DNA of 64,000 bases from Nephrocerus scutellatus (Eukaryota > Arthropoda > Insecta > Diptera > Pipunculidae), in NCBI GenBank assembly GCA_947095585.1, contig OX352763.1, positions 63,955,016-64,019,015 of the forward strand, given 5' to 3'. This document shows positions 1 through 10,486 of this stretch, piece by piece. The notes beneath the pieces were generated by a model. It did not search any database and had not been told where the DNA came from. It saw only the letters and a list, made by a program, of their open reading frames with translations. Position 1 is the stretch's first letter. Every line of letters starts with the position of its first letter. The translations under genes were made by a program, and so were the position numbers.

Positions 1-655
1 CCCCCAAAATGCATTGCCGAGGCGCTAGGCAGGTCTGTGAATTTCATCGCACATGCTAAAAACCACAACCTGTAACGGAAACAAGAGGACGACCAAGGAA
101 AACTGGCTCAACCACAGACAATCAAATTATTCTACTATCAAAAAGAGACCCATTCAAATCTTAAAAGACCATTGCAGCTTCAAAACGTAATGTAATCAGT
201 GCCCCAAGTGTAAGAACAAGGTTACAGGATAGTAAATTACCGGGCTGAATCGTTGGAATCGCTTATCAGCAAAAAAATATAAGGGTTAGGAAGCAGTTTG
301 CGGAAATTTTTAAAATATTTTATGGAGCGATGAAACCAAAACTAGTCTCTTCGGTTCTGATTGTAGAAGGAATGTTCGCCGACCCAAAGAAAAGGAGTTT
401 AATCCCCAATTTACAAACAAAAAGGTAAAACATGGATGTAGAAGTGTCATGGTGTGGGACAGTTATTCTTGGTTATTCTTGAGGGCACACCAGGTATCTG
501 TGTTGCCGCCTACGCAGACTCCCGATATCAATCCTATTGAAAATTTGTGGTCCTTGGCAACGGAAACTTTCCACTCTGCGATTCTGCGATCAAGAAGCAC
601 TGGAAAGCTATTGAAAAATGCCAGAAAAAGGGGTGTTATTCTGTCAACTAATTAA
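1..655 (+). pseudogene. Tc1-like transposase, decayed
   Basis: Translated piecewise over several frames, this stretch gives the order of a Tc1 transposase: a GRPRK-type motif near 90-110 (between the paired-like DNA-binding subdomains), a DE-rich core segment around 330-430, and near 530-550 the C-terminal catalytic signature PDINPIENLW, whose glutamate is the last residue of the DD34E triad. Stops and frameshifts break the frame, and only the last ~68 codons (449-655) are open. In the living family this enzyme cuts and pastes the element at TA sites. This copy cannot make a working enzyme. Confidence 0.8.
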
Positions 656-930
656 CTGTTGTATTCAAAACAATTTATTGTAGCTACTAAATTAAAATAA
701 GCCTAATTAATTTTTTACTGCTATAACGCTTACAATACAACTTACCTATTATTTTCTATATTGTATATAAAAATCACACGAATAAAAATAAAAAATATTT
801 TAAAGAATAGCTGTAAAATAATGTGTTTTGTTTGAGAAAAAAAGATTACCTGATTTCTATGCATGATATATTTTAAAACTTTCAAAGAACTTTATTTTAA
901 TTGTTTTACCTATTATTTTGATCACCAGTG
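1..930 (+). mobile_element. Tc1-like DNA transposon relic, 5' end outside window
   Basis: A Tc1/mariner-superfamily element enters from the left edge. It holds the decayed transposase described separately (1-655), then ~275 bp of AT-rich 3' flank. The right end is likely at 930: the sequence ATCACCAGTG is followed by TA, which fits the short terminal repeats and TA target duplication of Tc1 elements. The left end is not in the window, so the terminal repeat pair cannot be compared. Confidence 0.75.
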
Positions 931-1139
931 TATGTATGTCCGTCCCACTTCTATTTTTTTATTAAAACTTTTTTAAAAAAATTAGCTGCAGGGGTGGCTG
1001 GTATTTTTTTACATTTCACACCCCCTGCCACTAATATACATTGAAAATTTCATAAAAATCAGTTGGTAAATTTGAGTTTCCATAAATAACAACCGCAAAA
1101 AATTTCATTTTCATGACATGCAACTGGTTTTTCTCTTGA

Positions 1140-1600
1140 GCACCGCTGGTGGAAGAAGCGATAAAACAGTGACAATAAGGAAACGTTCCTGCGGTGTTCC
1201 AAGCGAATCTATCGAATTCGCGATGTTTACGTCACCGATAAGTTTTATAGCACGGTTTTGTATTCTACATAGCTGATGCAAGTTAGTTTTAGGCCAGAGC
1301 AGATATTAGGTTAGGTTAGACCAGCATACTCAATTATACTCATATATACATATATGACAATTATACTCAAGTTCTGGGTAATAAAGCCAGATCAGAGGGT
1401 GTGAAATATTACTTGCACCGGGTTAGAAAACCTAAAAATTTCGCAGCATTTTTGGCGACGGTGAATATGTGGTCATTCCAACGAAGCTTGTCATTAACGC
1501 ACATACCGAGAATTGCAAGTGTTCCAGTTTCCTCAATGCAAGTACCATTCATGGATAATGACATTAGATTAGGTTTCGCTTAGGATAAATTCTATCGACT
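1140..1600 (-). pseudogene. Family B LINE, reverse transcriptase thumb fragment
   Basis: On the minus strand this encodes the C-terminal (thumb) part of a CR1/jockey-type LINE reverse transcriptase. Recognisable pieces are MNGTCIEETGTLAILGMCV and KLRWNDHIF, the same segment found at 40766-40870, 42042-42140 and 50632-50730. They are followed by the LEHRRNV...LFYRFF region near 1140-1200. Stops and frameshifts interrupt it, and an AT-rich stretch with TATATA tracts near 1330-1360 has been inserted. The catalytic FADD region is absent. Confidence 0.7.
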
Positions 1601-1621
1601 TCTTCATCATTTTGCATTTTG

Positions 1622-1890
1622 CACAAAAGCTTTTTTTTGTTTTTTATATTATAACTTATTGCAATGGGAAAACTTCCTGAATGACCTGCGCCACGGCAAT
1701 AAGATGGGCTTAGCCCTTTATTAAAATTAACAAATCGAAGAAATGTGTATAATATATCACATTCCTCACGTTTGTAGCCGGTTTCAATTTATTTACTCTG
1801 AATTCTCCCTGAAAACGACGCGAGTCCAAATGCTTTAATAAATGGATCATGGTCACGCAAAACTACAAAAAACCTTGACCAAGAAATTAT
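1622..1890 (-). mobile_element. Family A LINE 3' UTR fragment
   Basis: Read on the minus strand, this matches the 3' UTR of the family A LINE at 8990-9270: the segment GGTCAAGGTTTTTTGTAGTT, the block around GAAACCGGCTACAAACGTGA, and the end with AATAAAGGGC and TTATTGCCGTG. It is a 5'-truncated copy with no coding part. It abuts the family B fragment at 1140-1600 in the same orientation, but the two sequences belong to different families, so they are separate insertions. Confidence 0.75.
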
Positions 1891-1977
1891 TACAAAAAAA
1901 AAAATGACATACGTGAGCCTTCAAAATTCTTGGAACCTCTATGGAAATATTCGGTCTTTCAGGAACAAGCTAACGTG

Positions 1978-2178
1978 TTATTTGAAGGCCAACAACTCGA
2001 CAGTGAATTGTACCGGATTGGCTCCAACGCCAAACATTGCACCAAGGATCAGCGAAAAACCTGGACTCAAATGGAGCTCTTTAATTTTCTCTGCGGTTCC
2101 TCGTAGCTTGGTCCAGTTCACCGGAGCAACCACCAATTCAGGCCATTGATGAAGATTTGTAAATTCGGTTTTTTTGTT
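1978..2178 (-). other. Small minus-strand open frame, unrecognised
   Basis: An open frame of ~65 codons on the minus strand ends with TAA at 1978-1980. The inferred peptide has coding-like composition, with segments such as WPELVVAPVNWTKL and GANPVQFTVELLAFK. It has no methionine near its start, where it opens from a lysine-rich poly(A)-like tract, so it may be an exon or a 3' fragment of a gene or element. I do not recognise the family. It lies between two LINE relics. Confidence 0.3.
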
Positions 2179-2266
2179 TTAAATTTTTATGATTTAAAAA
2201 AGTTAAACAAAAATGACCTTGGATAGAATGGATGTATGTGCTATGAATAGGTACGAAGAAAGAGAC

Positions 2267-2926
2267 GACGGCTCGCCTTAGTGGGTATGTGCTGGACAAA
2301 GGCAGTTTTCCAACTACTCGGGAAGAATAGGAGAGATAGAAGAGCTTACGCAATGGTAATGGCAGCTTGGAAGAACACCTCTTCATAACTAATGGGGAAA
2401 TACCATCTGACCCAGCGGATTTGTGGGTGTTGAGATCGTTCAAAACTCCAGAAACTGCATAAGTACGAACGTAAGTCTGTCCCAATACCCGGAGGTGCAG
2501 ACGGCAGAAATGCATAATCTGAAAGCGTGGAGCTACCTGCAAAATGCACAGCAAACATATTGGCCTTGTCCTTAGAGCTGACAACTGGAATGTCACTATA
2601 AATAAGCGTTGGAATTGACTACGAGACTGTATTTTTGACTCTTGTCACGAATGACCAAAAATTTTTCTACATTTGGGACATTGTAGTATTTTTTTGCCTC
2701 AATTTTTGGTCGTATGCGAATTTGACTAGCCGAAAATGGGCATTGCAATCATTTCTGGCTCCTTTGAAATTTATTCGGTTTTCCTCGGTAGGGTTTACTT
2801 TATAAAACCGAAAGCATACTTCTATAATCCTAGAAGTCTATTTACAGTTCAAGCCATACCATCCATCCTCCTCCTGTTTGAAAGACTTATTCCTGAAAGG
2901 GATAAGTCTTTAATACCAATAAGGAT
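2267..2926. repeat. Tandem duplication, left unit (660 bp)
   Basis: This unit and 2927-3586 are near-identical direct repeats offset by exactly 660 bp (for example GGCTCGCCTTAGTGGG at ~2270 and ~2930). Only scattered single-base differences are visible, such as CATAACT versus CAGAACT and CAGCGG versus CGGCGG. The undisrupted paralogue at 54300-54800 reads GATGATGTTTG at the right breakpoint and GACGACGGCT at the left, so the join used GATGA-like microhomology. Confidence 0.85.
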
Positions 2927-3586
2927 GACGGCTCGCCTTAGTGGGTATGTGCTGGACAAAGGCAGTTTTCCAACTACTCGGGAAGAATAGGAGAGATAGA
3001 AGAGCTTACGCAATGGTAATGGCAGCTTGGAAGAACACCTCTTCAGAACTAATGGGGAAATACCATCTGACCCGGCGGATTTGTGGGTGTTGAGATCGTT
3101 CAAAACTCCAGAAACTGCATAAGTACGAACGTAAGTCTGTCCCAATACCCGGAGGTGCAGACGGCAGAAATGCATAATCTGAAAGCGTGGAGCTACCTGC
3201 AAAATGCACAGCAAACATATTGGCCTTGTGCTTAGAGCTGACAACTGGAATGTCACTATAAATAAGCGTTGGAATTGACTACGAGACTGTATTTTTGACT
3301 CTTGTCACGAATGACCAAAAATTTTTCTACATTTGGGACATTGTAGTATTTTTTTGCCTCAATTTTTGGTCGTATGCGAATTTGACTAGCCGAAAATGGG
3401 CATTGCAATCATTTCTGGCTCCTTTGAAATTTATTCGGTTTTCCTCGGTAGGGTTTACTTTATAAAACCGAAAGCATACTTCTATAATCCTAGAAGTCTA
3501 TTTACAGTTCAAGCCATACCATCCATCCTCCTCCTGTTTGAAAGACTTATTCCTGAAAGGGATAAAGTCTCTAATACCAATAAGGA
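2927..3586. repeat. Tandem duplication, right unit (660 bp)
   Basis: Second unit of the 660-bp tandem duplication inside the family B relic. After this unit the element continues into its endonuclease region (about 3590-4300), as in the unduplicated copy near 54800. Few differences separate the units, which suggests the duplication is younger than the LINE insertion, whose reading frame was already broken. Confidence 0.85.
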
Positions 3587-4504
3587 TGATGTTTGTGATT
3601 GCATCCACGTTGCTATCGCGAAATATAAGCGCCCAGGTAATAATTTGTTAAGGCCGTCCCAATTGGCTTTACCGTTTTTTTTTGTATTTTTGCAATTATG
3701 AGGATTAGAGGTAAGAAACAAGTAAAGGGTGTTGGCAGAATGTCAAGCAATGTCATGGAATCTTGTTGGCTCATTTGCAAGCTGAGTAAGGTTATTAACC
3801 GCAGCAAATATCTCAGTACCCCTTTATTTGGGTGTTCGGGATGACGAAGAAACTCAGAATTGTGTAAATTGCCCGCAATAACGACTTCAGTGTGCTAGTA
3901 ATTTAATCAGACAGAGCTTCGAACTCGTTATGAGTTGATTTAGTGTCTAACTTGGGGCTTCTATTATTAAAACTGATGTGTATATATTATGCGCTTTTGT
4001 ACCTTCACTTGGATCCATATGAAATTCAATTCTGGATTGGAACAACGACGACGAACGAATTGAAGTAGAAGTTTAAAAGTAATATCAATACGGACATAAA
4101 TCGCGATTGCGCGTCGGGAGAAAAATACCAAGGCAGATTTATTTGCGATGTAGCGGAATTCTCAAATACCCGAGTTTCACTCAGTTCCAGAATTGCTAGA
4201 CTTTAGACATGTACATGGGCGTACACACAAAAAAAATTGTTCTCGGTCAAATATTGCTGAGCTCTACACAACTTACCGCTTCAGTGAACTGAGAATTGGA
4301 TGCCTTACAATGGATTATCAACACAAATTGTCGCCAGTGTTATACCTAAGAAAAGAAACAAATCCTCACAATCCGTTATTCAATTGCTAAATAATTAGTT
4401 AACCAAACTGCCGCATGCAAAACATACTACAGTTATGTTTCGCTAAATTCTTTAGTTGCGCTTTTAGGGAAGGGTACACCACACACTGCACTTTCCGATG
4501 TGTT

Positions 4505-4640
4505 TAAAATTCTCTATAACTTCGCGTTGGCATGGTTCTGTCGTTAGAGCGTCTGTTCGGTGGTGGAAACTTGCGTTTAATGTTTAACTCACTTTGCACG
4601 TATTTGTATTTCCGGTGACAACACTTTCTATTAAATATTG
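4505..4640 (+). mobile_element. Helentron-like repeat, 5' terminal fragment
   Basis: Matches the left terminus of the Helentron-like family of this window: AAATTCTCTATAACTTCGCG followed by the TATTTCCGGTGACAACACTT segment, as at 11483, 17092, 38690 and 58165. Only the first ~130 bp are recognisable. Confidence 0.5.
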
Positions 4641-4689
4641 GTATTGATCGGACCCCGACGCGACTGTCCATCGACGTATAAGAGACAGC

Positions 4690-5379
4690 TTACTGAAACG
4701 ATCTTACATGTTCAATCGGCTGACGTTAAAATGAATTCATCTTTTGCTTCCGTTCATGTAAAGACTTACAATTAGCGATACGTAAGATTGCGCTTCGAAT
4801 TTCAGCAATTTTGCCACTAATAAAAAAACACTTTCATGCGTGTATCGATATCTGCAAAATTACCAGCTTTGGGCAACTTTGAGACTCCCTGCCTCAGAGG
4901 AAGGATCTTAAATTTTCAACACTTTGATCTAGAAACATGTGAAGCAATGATAAAATGCTTACACTTAATAAAATCAATACAAAGTATACACTTCAATGAA
5001 TTTACAATAAATGGCATTTTTTCAAAACATTTTTTATTCTTTGGGACCATATTTAACAAAACCGCTTAGAATGAATAATACGCTTCAATCATCATTTTGA
5101 TTATTCTTCAAATACCGTCAATCATACAGATGTATTTTGACTAATACACGTATGATGATTGTTTCAATCTTTTGACTGTTCAAAATTTATTATTTTTCCA
5201 TAATTGTTTTTAATCTGGTTCAATGGTTGCAAGTTATTGGGATAACAACGCAATGTGATCACTTCAATAACTCTTCTAATTAACATAGATTTACCTCAAA
5301 TAACCGAAAACTATTGAAATTGAAAAATAAGCTTTCTTTTAAAAATTTAAGAGTCCCAAAATTCTCAGATTATATATTA
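4690..5379. other. Non-coding AT-rich stretch
   Basis: No gene or named repeat is recognised. The longest open frame (4836-5069) has no known motif and looks random. TGATGATT and AATCATCA-type words recur near 5080-5165 in both orientations, a weak imperfect inverted repeat. Confidence 0.4.
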
Positions 5380-5600
5380 CTAGCTGACCCGACAGACGTT
5401 GACCTGTCCCACTTTCAATAAATTTGTTTGTGATCGTTTTGTGATCTTGTGAAAAGCTTTTTGTTTTGCGATATCGCGTCACATTATTAGTCACATCAGT
5501 ATTAGCAGAAATACCCGGCGATTCCCGGCTGTCCCATCCCACTGACCCCCGCCCTCTGAACTACCTAACCAACTCACCAATCCAGAAAACTATAGAATCG
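5380..5600 (-). mobile_element. Helitron 3' end, minus strand
   Basis: Read on the minus strand, the sequence ends ...ACGTCTGTCGGGTCAGCTAG|T at 5380, the CTAG-T terminus typical of Helitrons, preceded by a short GC-rich hairpin region. The interior, with CCACTGACCCCCGCCCTC-like C-rich tracts on the plus strand, resembles the interior of the Helitron piece at 48850-49190. The 5' end of this copy was not found to the right, so it is probably truncated near 5600. Confidence 0.7.
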
Positions 5601-5904
5601 ACACTTATACAGGCAAAAAGTTTACACTTGTTCAAATATTCTTTATATGAAGATCATATTTTGGTGTTTCTTTTTTTATTATTTTGCTTAACATCACAAA
5701 GAATTTTTCAAGAATACATTTTGGATTCATACATGTTTGCTGATTTGGATAACTACAAAACGTGATCTTGGACAAGACCGAACGTAGCTCAGCTTGTTAA
5801 AGAAAGCTATCAACTTTCTTAACAAGATCAAATTGGACTTTTATACAAGTATTTATTTAAGTTGAATTTTTTGGAAAGCCTATCGGCTCACTGATTTTTC
5901 GTGA
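5601..5904. other. Unassigned stretch
   Basis: AT-rich sequence with no supported gene. Plus-strand frames here are short and lack motifs. It may include the remaining interior of the adjacent Helitron or flanking host DNA. Confidence 0.3.
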
Positions 5905-6066
5905 CTCTTTCGTTTGTAAGGCCTGGTACTACAAGCGAATTCGTTGCGATTTTCTGTTGGGCTGTTGTCTTTTAAAAAATCTTCTTTTTGTTATAATTTT
6001 TAATTGTTTTTATTTTAATTAATTTAACATATTTATTCGAGTATTTAGTTATTTTTACATTGTGAA

Positions 6067-6831
6067 ATGAATTCTTATTTTGAAATTCATTTCACTAATA
6101 TTCGCGGCTTTAAGGGTAATTTAAACTCCATCGTAGCGCATCTTCATGCGAATAAACCTGCGGTTCTTAGTTTATGTGAAACGCAGGTTTCTTTTATGGG
6201 TACCCCTAATGATTTCCAATGTCCGGGGTATTCTCGTGTCGACTGTTTGGTTCCGCATCGAGGGGTTGTTCTCTTTATTAGAGATGATATCTGTTTTTCT
6301 GTTCCAAATTTTAATGTTCCGAAATGTAATCCATTGTTCAATACGATATGGATTGAAATTTTAATAGCAAACCATTCAATGTTTATTTGTTCCCTATATC
6401 GTAGTCCTAATTTGTCACCTGATGACACTATTATTGAATTTGATAATTTATCGGAAACAATTGACAAGATTTACGAATCCTCACCAACTTCAGAATTAGT
6501 AGTCTTGGGAGATTTTAACGTCCATAATGATTCTTGGTTGACACATTCGAATGGCAGAGATCGATCAGGTGAATCCGCAGAACTATTTTCAGATACCAAT
6601 CTTCTAACACAACTCGTCGATAAGCCAACTAGGTATCCCGATACATCTGGTCAATCACCTCACCTATTAGATTTATTTCTAACTTCTATGCCAGATAAAT
6701 ATTCAATTGATTTATCTGCTCCATTAGGTCTTTCCGACCACGCTCTGGTATTAGCCAAATTTTCAATAACCCCAACCAATGTAGAGTCAACAAGTAAAAG
6801 GCTACTCTGGCACTTCAAAAATGCTAACTAG
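6067..6831 (+). pseudogene. Family A LINE endonuclease domain, ended by an in-frame TAG
   Basis: 254 codons of apurinic-type LINE endonuclease. Visible catalytic signatures are NIRG at about residue 11, the glutamate of LCETQ (residue 38), the GDFNVH motif (D at residue 149) and SDHA (residue 223), in the order of the exonuclease-endonuclease-phosphatase fold. The enzyme nicks target DNA to prime reverse transcription. The frame stops at TAG (6829-6831), but the same frame stays open beyond it (ELLNQFF...) and joins the reverse transcriptase with no frameshift. In the related family B copy the aligned position is a tryptophan codon, so this is probably a TGG to TAG change and the only nonsense mutation in a 948-codon frame. 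Confidence 0.85.
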
Positions 6832-8910
6832 GAACTCCTGAATCAATTTTTTAGCTCATTTGATTGGTCAACCTGCTTTACCAACAATAATGCTGATGAA
6901 GCATCTCAACTGATCACGTCAACCATTCTGCTAGGAATGAAAAATTTCATTCCTTCCTCATTTAAGAAAAGCAATATTCGTAAGAACAAGTGGTTTAATG
7001 ATAACTGCAGGTCAGCAGTCGCGAGTAAAAAATCAGCCCATTTGGACTACGTTAATTGCCCATCCGTAGAAAACCTTGTTAAGTTCAGAATAGCCAGAAA
7101 TAGAGCTAACGCTATAATTAACAGGTCTAAAATAATAAATGACCAAAAGATTCGAGATAGCATGCGGAAAATTTTAGATTATGATTTAAACATTAAAAGC
7201 TTTTGGACATTTGCAGCAATTGTTAAAAGAAACTTTGGAGAAAAGACTTCTTCTGTTCCTACTTTATTCCATAATGGTATTCTTTATAAAACTGATATTC
7301 AGAAAGCCAATCTCTTAGCTTCGCATTTTGCTAGTGCGTCAACCCTTCTATTTTCTAACCAAAGTCCACCAATTCTTCCGAATGTAGGCCTAGGTATGTC
7401 TTCAATTTATTTCCGTCGTCGGGTTGTTTCCAAAATTCTTAAAGAACTTGACCCCAATAAAGCAACTGGACCCGACGGTATTCCACCATTATTATTGAAA
7501 AGATGTCATCATACTTTGGCTAATCCGCTTAGCAAATTGTTTCATCTCTCAATGAAGACAGGTGTTTTTCCGTCAATTTGGAAAATAGCTAATATTCAAC
7601 CCGTCCCGAAAAAAGGTGATAAGTCTGCACCTACTAACTACCGCCCTATTGCTCTGTTGTCAGTTTTGTCAAAAGTAATGGAATCTACCATTAATTTCAA
7701 ACTAATGAGCTATCTGGATTCGAATGCTCTTTTATCTGATGTACAGTATGGATTTCGAAAAAATCGATCTTCAGGTGAACTAATGACGTGCATGACTCAT
7801 TGTTGGGAGCGAAGCCTTGAAAATCTAGGCGAATCAAGCGTTGTGTCCTTGGATATTTCTAAGGCTTTTGATAGAGTTTGGCATGATTGTCTTATTAATA
7901 AGAATCGTGCGCTCAACTTACACCCCTCTCTCATTACATGGATTGAGGATTATTTATGGAACCGCAAATTAAAAGTGGTATTGAATGGTTTTTCCTCATC
8001 TTCGCATGAGATCAATGCTGGCGATCCTCAAGGGTCTTTCTTATCGCCTACATTATTCTTAATATATATCAATGACTTGTTGTCTTCTACAACATGTGAT
8101 ATCCACTCATTTGCTGATGATACGACGTTATCGGCTTCAATGGAGTTTGTTAGTCAAAAAGAGTGCAATTCTCGCTTGATTGGTTCGCGTGAATTAATGA
8201 ATTCGACAATTCTGTCGAACATTCAAGTTATTCTTGATTGGGGAAGATCTAATAGGGTGGAATTTAACCCAAATAAATTCCAGTCTTGTCTTTTTTCTCA
8301 AAAGGCAATTCAACATTACGTAGCACCAGTAATGAATGGTGCCACTATTGCGAGATCAGTTTCACTTAAGATGTTAGGTTTGAAAATTTCTAGTGAAATT
8401 TCCTGGAAGGAACATATTTATGAAATCTCAAAAAGAGCGAGCCAATGCTTGGGCTCTTATGTTAGACCAATTTTAGAATTTAATTCATTTGTGTGGGGTG
8501 GGGGTCCAAGATCGCATTTGGTTCATCTTGATGGAATTCAAAATAGAGTTATCCGTTTGATAAACGATGTAACAATTACTTCATCTCTTGATTCTTTGGA
8601 GCATAGACGTAATGTTGGAGCTTTATCTGTTTTCTACAAATTTTACAACGGTAGATGTTCTTCAGAAACCCGTTCTCTATTCCCAGGTCCTTTTGTCAGC
8701 AACGTTAACACTCGTTTGAGGTCTAATCAACATAGATTTGCCTTAAAACCGTTCTCATGTAGAACCCAACTCTTCAAATCGTCCTTTTATCCGAGAGTGA
8801 GTTCGATGTGGAATCAATTGGTCGACTCCGTATTTCCCGAATCTTATAATTTACAGGCCTTCAAAATAGCTGTCAACAACTTCCTGAAGGATGACCGTAG
8901 TGTTCATTAG
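6832..8910 (+). pseudogene. Family A LINE reverse transcriptase
   Basis: Continuous frame after the TAG; the first methionine is at 6937. Polymerase motifs occur in order: KATGPDGIPPLLLKRC, KKGDKSAPTNYRPI, QYGFRKNRSSG, LDISKAFDRVWH, AGDPQGSFLSPTLF and the catalytic FADD (F at about residue 392 counted from 6937). The thumb has KMLGLKISS and LEHRRNVGALSVFYKFY. Compared with the antisense copy at 29853-30128, 19 codons are missing in frame between CLG and SYVRPILEF (near 8450). Mature activity is unlikely because of this gap and the upstream stop. In intact relatives the enzyme copies the LINE RNA onto nicked target DNA. Confidence 0.85.
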
Positions 8911-9299
8911 AGGATACGATTATTTTATATAAAAAATTATTATTGATTGTATTCTTTGTATTATTTATAATATTTGTTGTTTATTTTGTAATATTTTCTT
9001 GGTCAAGGTTTTTTGTAGTTTTCCCTGCTCATGATTCATTGATAAAAGTATTTGGACTCGCGTCGTTTTAGTTTCGTGTTCGTTTTTTCGTATTGCTTTT
9101 TTCAATGAATCAGAGATAATTCTGAGAAAATAAATTGAAACCGGCTACAAACGTGAGGAATGTATTATATTGTAAATCACATTCCTTCCCATTTTTAATT
9201 TTAATAAAGGGCATAGCCCAACTTATTGCCGTGACGAAAGTCATTCAGGGACTTATCCCTTGGCATTGAGTCCTTTAAAAAAAAAAAAAAATATATACA

Positions 9300-9583
9300 G
9301 GTAAACTACATTTTCCACCCCAGCGCCACCTATCGGGTCCAAATTTTGTCAACGACTTTCTTTTTATTTAAATATTATATGGTGGGATTTGAGCCAAATC
9401 ATTCCATAAATAAGAATTTTCGAAAAAAAAAACGAACCAGCGCCATCTGCCGGGCTGATTTGTGAATCTAAACTATCCAGGGCGTCACCCAAACGTATAC
9501 AAAAAAATTCATTCAAATCGGTCCAGCCGTTTAGGAGAAGTTCAGTGACATACACACGTACAGTAGAATTATATATATAAAGA
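9300..9583 (-). mobile_element. Helitron 5' region, minus strand
   Basis: Read on the minus strand it begins near 9583 with TC followed by TTTATATATATAATTCTACT, then GTATGTCACTGAACTTCTCC, GGCTGGACCGATTTGAAT and GGCAGATGGCGCTGG. This is the common 5' part of fly Helitrons, known to me by its form. It lies between the poly(A) of the family A LINE and the end of polybromo. The CTAG terminus expected at the left is missing. Confidence 0.55.
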
Positions 9584-9627
9584 AGAAGATATATATGCAT
9601 TAAAAATAATAGTTTAAAAAAATGTTC

Positions 9628-10314
9628 TTACTTGCTTCGCTCCGAATTAGGAATTAGTCTCCCACCTTTATTCAAGTGCACTTCTCTTACATGCTTTATT
9701 AAACGGGGTAACTGAGAAAAAGCTGTCATACCCTTTTTCATTCGAATACATCCCTTCCATAGGCAATGATACTCCACATCAGATACAGAGGATTGATAAG
9801 TTTTTTGTAAATGTCCTGAACCATCTTGGATGCAATGCTCCATACAATCAACAGCATCTTCGAATTGAAAATTGCATTTCTCCCACAAACATTCATATAC
9901 CAAGCTATGGGTTAATATTTCTATGGGAGCCGGACTTCCGCTATTTATTTGCTCTTCCATATGTTTCGCAGCTGCTTCCTCATTTATTTTTGTGGCTTTA
10001 TCTTCCCAATTTTGTTTTACACTGGCTGGGAGATTTTTCCATTCATTACCAACCATGCGCGAAATATCACCAAAAGAAGCGTCAGGATTGCTTTGACAAA
10101 TTCCCTTTCGAACTTCACAGGAATATAAAATATATCCGGTGACTATTTTGGTTTTGTTTGATTTATTAGCTCTAATCTTAGCAGAAAGTGGTGTAAGCGA
10201 CGTTGAAATAGCTGGTGAATGCGTTATTACTATATCGGAGTTAGCAGAGAGCGGTTGTTCGTATAAGGAGTCTTCTAGTAAATTAAGACCTTCATTCGTT
10301 TCAGGTTTAGCATC
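9628..10314 (-). CDS. polybromo: polybromo (Bap180), last coding exon: HMG box and zinc-finger-like C-terminus
   Basis: Terminal coding exon, 687 nt, with stop at 9628-9630 and an acceptor TTTTAG at 10315-10316. It encodes a linker and an HMG box (TGYILYSCEVRKGICQ, DASFGDISRMVG, WKNLPASVKQNWEDKA), as in the SWI/SNF (PBAP) subunit polybromo. It then encodes two cysteine/histidine modules, YECLWEKCNFQF and YHCLWKGCIRMKKG...HVREVH, that look like C2H2 zinc fingers. Polybromo defines the PBAP remodelling complex: bromodomains read acetylated histones, BAH and HMG parts aid protein and DNA contacts. The frame is intact and splice phases match the exons to the right, so this is a functional-looking host gene. 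The 3' UTR lies left of 9628. Confidence 0.88.
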   Translation of the reverse strand, partial: DAKPETNEGLNLLEDSLYEQPLSANSDIVITHSPAISTSLTPLSAKIRANKSNKTKIVTGYILYSCEVRKGICQSNPDASFGDISRMVGNEWKNLPASVKQNWEDKATKINEEAAAKHMEEQINSGSPAPIEILTHSLVYECLWEKCNFQFEDAVDCMEHCIQDGSGHLQKTYQSSVSDVEYHCLWKGCIRMKKGMTAFSQLPRLIKHVREVHLNKGGRLIPNSERSK

Positions 10315-10380
10315 CTAAAATATTAAAATTATAAGTAAAAGTTAATAGGATTGGTTTTTGTGAAGGCAACGTGTACTCAC

Positions 10381-10434
10381 TGAAAGTGATTTAAAATCCT
10401 GTATAGATGAATTCTCATTCTGTTCGAAACTAAC
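10381..10434 (-). CDS. polybromo: polybromo, small internal exon
   Basis: 54-nt exon (18 codons, phase 0 at both ends). It is bounded by an acceptor TTTTTAG at 10435-10436 and a donor GTGAGT starting at 10380. It reads VSFEQNENSSIQDFKSLS, a low-complexity linker between the second BAH domain and the HMG box. The exon was found by the splice signals and by frame continuity with both neighbours. Flanking introns are ~52 bp and ~66 bp, typical of short fly introns. Confidence 0.75.
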
Positions 10435-10486
10435 CTAAAAATATTCACATCAAAATTTAATCTTTATTAATACTAGCACAAACTAC

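Larger units (their letters stand above)
2200..4480 (-). mobile_element. Family B LINE, decayed, with internal 660-bp tandem duplication
   Basis: A minus-strand relic of a CR1/jockey-type LINE. From its 5' side (right) it shows an endonuclease remnant (about 4300-3600; compare 56463-55750), then the linker, then the N-terminal reverse transcriptase region with KSAGSDGISPLV. It ends at about 2200, before the catalytic YXDD motif. Frameshifts occur throughout. A 660-bp internal segment is present twice in tandem, so the RT fragment occurs at both 2346-2596 and 3006-3256. The copy at 54236-54990 has the segment once and shows the original order. Confidence 0.75.
5905..9290 (+). mobile_element. 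Family A LINE (CR1/jockey-type), nearly complete
   Basis: A non-LTR retrotransposon comprising a short 5' leader, one long frame for endonuclease plus reverse transcriptase (6067-8910), and a ~380-bp 3' UTR ending in a poly(A) run at 9278-9290. Other copies of the same 3' UTR lie at 1622-1890 (minus), 11277-11333 and 29705-29850 (minus). No ORF1 (gag-like) frame is visible upstream. Either the copy is 5'-truncated after ORF1, or the family lacks it. The protein resembles CR1-type LINEs of arthropods, but the clade call rests on motif style only. Confidence 0.8.
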
